DNA of 7,817 bases, from NCBI GenBank assembly GCA_937892835.1, contig CALBHM010000105.1, forward strand, positions 1 to 7,817, in the 5' to 3' direction. A program made the position numbers and the translations under genes. This DNA comes from an uncultured Ruminococcus sp. (GTDB lineage Bacteria > Bacillota > Clostridia > Oscillospirales > Acutalibacteraceae). Below the pieces are notes generated by a model. That model saw nothing but the letters and a program-made list of their open reading frames with translations, was not told the DNA's origin and ran no database searches. Of the stretch, positions 4,949 to 7,817 are shown piece by piece (positions within the stretch are counted from its first letter, which is position 1; every line of letters starts with the position of its first letter).

Positions 4949-6139
4949 TTAAAAAATGTAACCGAAAAGAACCTTGATAAGTGCAAACGGAATATACTTG
5001 AGAGCCGAAGTGAATTTAACCCAGCCGCTGTTTTCCTGCGCATACATGTTGTAATGGTTCATTGCCATTTTGCTTGAACCGTAATAATCCTGCCACTGAA
5101 CAATATGAGTTTCATATGTGGAGGTATCGTTTTCGTCAAGGTCAATAACTCGGAATCCCTTATCCTCGTTGCCGTAGCTTGAAAGAGTGAAGCCCGGAGT
5201 TGCAACAAGGTCAATTCCTTTGTAGTTTACTTCAAAGGAGTTGTTGTGGTCATGGCCAAAGAACATTGCAACAACATCGCCCCGGTCGACCATTGCGCCA
5301 AACTGCTTGCTTGGCCTCGTTCCCGGGCAGGGCCACTCCTTAAAATAGCCTGTCTTATAGTTCTCATCCTTGAATTTGTAGGTTTTGCCGTCTCTCTCCA
5401 TTGAGTTCGGTGTGCCTGCCGGACACTCCTCGATGATATCGTAAATTTCTTTAACGATGATGTGCTGGAACACCATTGACGGAACGACCTTGCCGTCGTT
5501 CGCAGCTTTAAGCTCGTTTGATTTGTTCACATACCATTCAACCTGATCGTCATGAACATAGTCGTAACCGCCAAGCGCCTCGTCATATGAGTTTGAATCG
5601 AACATCCAGAGGTTATATGCAAGCTTGTAAGCGTTCTTTGAAGAATAGATCGGAATATTATGTGTGCCGCAGCCGTACATCTCGGGGTCTGCGTCGTAGC
5701 CAATGAAGCAGTCGTACTTCTGATACATATCAAGCTCCTCTTCCTTGGTGAGCTTGATGTTGTCATCGTCGTGGTTGCCGGGAACCATTGTTACAGGGAT
5801 ACCGTACTTCTCAAAGATAGACATGTACTCGTTTATCGCTTTCTTTGCAAGAGACTTGTCAATGGTGTGACAAATGTTTGTACCTGTTGAAGGACCTGCG
5901 AAGTTATCGCCTGTAAGAACGATGAGATCGGGTTTCTCGTTCTCGATTGCCGCTTTGAGAAAATCTTTAGCGACGGGATTGAGAACTGCGTTATCCTGAA
6001 GGTCTGCAATCTGCAAGATTCTGAATTTTCCGTCCTCATTGAAACGAAGTGCCGGGGAAGATTTTTCTGCAGAAATACCGACTGCAAAGGTTGCGAAAAG
6101 CATCACGGCCGCCACAAGGATTGAAAGTACTTTTTTCAT
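4949..6139 (-). CDS. Secreted calcineurin-like metallophosphoesterase
   Basis: A 396-residue hydrolase predicted to act outside the cytoplasmic membrane on phosphoesters; the substrate is unknown. The N-terminus MKKVLSILVAAVMLFATFAV followed by GISA (1-24) is a classic signal peptide with likely cleavage after A24. Metallophosphoesterase motifs appear in order: DLQD (46-49), TGDN (76-79), PGNHDD (120-125), FQHI (224-227) and FGHDHN (294-299). The first block reads D-x-Q where the textbook motif is D-x-H. A D-x-Q block also occurs in CPPED1-type phosphatases, so activity is not excluded. The C-terminus (383-396) is hydrophobic and could touch the membrane. The ATG overlaps the stop of the upstream acyltransferase gene (ATGA, 6139-6136), with AAAGGAG 7 nt before it, so translation is probably coupled. 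T3 ends the operon. Confidence 0.9.
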   Translation of the reverse strand: MKKVLSILVAAVMLFATFAVGISAEKSSPALRFNEDGKFRILQIADLQDNAVLNPVAKDFLKAAIENEKPDLIVLTGDNFAGPSTGTNICHTIDKSLAKKAINEYMSIFEKYGIPVTMVPGNHDDDNIKLTKEEELDMYQKYDCFIGYDADPEMYGCGTHNIPIYSSKNAYKLAYNLWMFDSNSYDEALGGYDYVHDDQVEWYVNKSNELKAANDGKVVPSMVFQHIIVKEIYDIIEECPAGTPNSMERDGKTYKFKDENYKTGYFKEWPCPGTRPSKQFGAMVDRGDVVAMFFGHDHNNSFEVNYKGIDLVATPGFTLSSYGNEDKGFRVIDLDENDTSTYETHIVQWQDYYGSSKMAMNHYNMYAQENSGWVKFTSALKYIPFALIKVLFGYIF

Positions 6140-7278
6140 GGTTTTGCTCCTTTGATAATATTGTCAAAAGCGTTGATGAAACGCTCTTGTACACTTTGGC
6201 ACTTTGCATCTAACTTTATATTTTTATGCAGGAAATCGGATAAAACCGATCTGATCATTTCTATAAGACAACATGAAATGAAAATTCCAAACACACATAT
6301 CAGCATATAAACGAACAGGAAACTGCTGTTTTCATATCTTGCCGGATTGAGCTTCCCCCATAAATCTCCGAGTATTAAATCGTTATTGTGAATAAGATAA
6401 ACCGCAAACGTAAGAGAGGCAATGTAATTTATTGCTTTGCTAATCTTGGCATTTTTGAGGTGAATATCTTTAAAGATTAAAAACATCAGAATTGAAGAAA
6501 TATAAACGAACACAGACGAATATTGAATCATTACGGTTGTGCTTTCCTTGAAAATATATGTATAAATCAAATTGCCCATTGAATTGTTCGTATTCTTCAT
6601 CAAGTCCAAAAAGCTTACGCTTAACGGAATGAGCAATGCAGAAACAGCCAAGCCGACAAACTGCGTTAATTTAGATATTTTAGGGGGATAAATGCGTATA
6701 TATGCTCCGGTCAAATAACAAATTATCGACCAAACAATATCGTATCCGCCGCCGAACGAAAGATATGGTATAACACTGTTTGATGGAAATAATGACGGGA
6801 TTAAGCTGAATGTAACAAACAGGATCAGCATACCGATTGATGTTTTTGTTTTATCAAAGCTTAAGATTATTCTGTTCAAAAAAGGAGCCAAAAAGAGGAT
6901 TAAAAGATAATTTGTAACAAACCAATATGAATTGGAAGTAAAGGGAAACAGTGCGGATAAAAAAGAATAACTAAAGGTTCGGTTCTTCATAAATAAAACG
7001 GCACACCAAAGTAGGGAATAAAATACCGTTTCCAGCCAAACATTTACGGCTCTGCTGAGCTTAAATTTGGAATTTATTAGAAAATATCCGCTTATAATGA
7101 AAAATATATTTACGCCGCACTGAGAAATGCCAAGAAAAAAGTTTGAAAAAAAATAATTGGCTGTCTGTTCTGCCGGATTTACATCGCCGAAAGAGAAAAA
7201 ATGTATAGTTACAATCATGAGCATTGCTATAATTCTGAGCAATTCTATTCCGGCGTTTCTGCCTGCGGATTTTTTCAT
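6136..7278 (-). CDS. Acyltransferase 3 family membrane protein
   Basis: A 380-residue multi-pass membrane protein of the acyltransferase-3 (OafA/WecH-like) family, whose members move acetyl or other acyl groups onto surface polysaccharides and other extracellular glycans. It opens with the family pattern NAGIELLRIIAMLMIVTIHF (8-27), with the conserved histidine H26 in the first membrane helix. Next come GVNIFFIISGYFLI (55-68), SNSYWFVTNYLLILFLAPFL (115-134) and a late FAVYLIHNN (291-299). About ten hydrophobic segments are visible. An in-frame ATG at 7320 would overlap the glycosylase gene by 35 nt and has no good ribosome site. The ATG at 7278 lies 7 nt after that gene's stop with GGAG (7292-7289) upstream, and matches the family start. 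The gene is clearly more AT-rich than its neighbours. Substrate unknown. Confidence 0.9.
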   Translation of the reverse strand: MKKSAGRNAGIELLRIIAMLMIVTIHFFSFGDVNPAEQTANYFFSNFFLGISQCGVNIFFIISGYFLINSKFKLSRAVNVWLETVFYSLLWCAVLFMKNRTFSYSFLSALFPFTSNSYWFVTNYLLILFLAPFLNRIILSFDKTKTSIGMLILFVTFSLIPSLFPSNSVIPYLSFGGGYDIVWSIICYLTGAYIRIYPPKISKLTQFVGLAVSALLIPLSVSFLDLMKNTNNSMGNLIYTYIFKESTTVMIQYSSVFVYISSILMFLIFKDIHLKNAKISKAINYIASLTFAVYLIHNNDLILGDLWGKLNPARYENSSFLFVYMLICVFGIFISCCLIEMIRSVLSDFLHKNIKLDAKCQSVQERFINAFDNIIKGAKP

Positions 7279-7285
7279 TCGGGAC

Positions 7286-7817
7286 TCACTCCGTCTCGTA
7301 TGTATGCTCACATACTTCATTTATTTTATCTCTCAACCTGAGGAAATCCTCGAGAGCCTGAGGCTTGTTGTTGGGATTGCGAAGCAGAGCTGCGGGGTGG
7401 AAAGTTCCCATCATAAGCACGCCGTTTTTTTCGATAAATTCACCGTGCTGCTTCGTAACCTTGAAATCGGGTCCGATAAGCCGCTGTGCGGAAATTCTTC
7501 CGACGCAAACGATGATTTTCGGACGCATAAGTCTGACCTGCTCTCTGAGCCATGTGATGCAAGCGTTTTGCTCCTCAGGCTTGGGGTCACGATTGTGCGG
7601 AGGTCTGCATTTGACCATGTTAGCAATGTAAATATTCTTCTTTCTATCCAGTCCGATTGCGTCGAGATACTTGTCCAGGAGCTGACCGCTTCTGCCGACA
7701 AAGGGTTCACCCTTGAGATCCTCCTGCTCACCCGGACCTTCGCCGATGAAAAGCACCTCGGCATTTTCATTTCCGACGCCGAAAAAATCCAGCTTCCAGG
7801 GTTTCTCAAGTCCGTTT
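7286..7817 (-). CDS. Uracil-DNA glycosylase, family 4 (iron-sulfur), 5' end beyond the window
   Basis: Removes uracil from DNA at the start of base excision repair. The visible 176 residues read in frame from the window edge (NGLEKPWKLDFFGVGNENAE, then VLFIGEGPGEQED). An apparent GTG start at 7756 is internal, since family similarity continues upstream of it. Motifs are GEGPG with GEPFVGRSGQLLD nearby, then CRPPHNRDPKPEEQNAC, where the two cysteines 15 residues apart are the last two of the four 4Fe-4S ligands. The C-terminal catalytic GTFHPAALLRNP follows. The first two cysteines lie off the right edge. The acyltransferase starts 7 nt after the stop, so this is the first visible gene of a three-gene leftward operon. 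I leave the symbol blank because naming varies in this family. Confidence 0.94.
   Translation of the reverse strand, partial: NGLEKPWKLDFFGVGNENAEVLFIGEGPGEQEDLKGEPFVGRSGQLLDKYLDAIGLDRKKNIYIANMVKCRPPHNRDPKPEEQNACITWLREQVRLMRPKIIVCVGRISAQRLIGPDFKVTKQHGEFIEKNGVLMMGTFHPAALLRNPNNKPQALEDFLRLRDKINEVCEHTYETE

Noticed and set aside
7411..7809. A second minus-strand open frame of 132 codons overlapping the uracil-DNA glycosylase.
   Set aside because: It is in a different frame from the clearly conserved glycosylase and its protein looks like shadow sequence.
1..7817. A complete new defence or mobile system in the window.
   Set aside because: No nuclease, toxin-antitoxin pair, transposase, integrase, phage gene or CRISPR repeats are visible. 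The genes are housekeeping or common envelope functions.

Overview
The window looks like chromosomal DNA of a low-to-mid GC Gram-positive bacterium of class Clostridia, probably an Oscillospirales/Ruminococcaceae-type gut organism. This is inferred from strong AGGAGG ribosome sites, sigma-A-like promoters, the RING-like/DUF2628 protein architecture and the flavour of the proteins. No taxonomic marker in the window settles the species. Genes are dense and mostly housekeeping.

Layout. Positions 1-435 (minus) hold the 5' part of prfB (release factor 2), which runs off the left edge. A divergent intergenic region (436-611) holds a promoter for prfB and an extended -10 promoter for the rightward pair: a membrane protein with an N-terminal RING-like zinc finger and a DUF2628 region (612-1562), followed 17 nt later by galU (1580-2467). 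A bidirectional terminator separates galU from a convergent glycosyltransferase-like gene (2528-3541, minus), which has a near-consensus promoter of its own. Divergently, a TTGACT/TAATAT promoter drives rplM-rpsI (L13 and S9; 3814-4659).

The stretch behind rpsI (4660-4948) is the strangest part. The last five codons of rpsI, its stop and its terminator are present twice as a diverged direct repeat. The copies differ by a synonymous serine codon and by changes that keep the terminator stem paired. Between them lies a nested palindromic segment, and a further bidirectional terminator follows. The right third is a tight leftward operon: a family 4 uracil-DNA glycosylase (5' end beyond the right edge), an AT-rich acyltransferase-3 membrane protein, and a secreted metallophosphoesterase whose start overlaps the acyltransferase stop (ATGA).

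How they relate. prfB, rplM and rpsI serve translation, and GalU makes UDP-glucose for envelope glycans. The glycosyltransferase-like protein and the acyltransferase plausibly act on surface polysaccharides, and the phosphoesterase acts outside the membrane. I found no RNA gene, CRISPR array, transposase or phage gene, and no convincing new multi-gene system. The rpsI tail duplication with its palindromic spacer is the best candidate for something undescribed.
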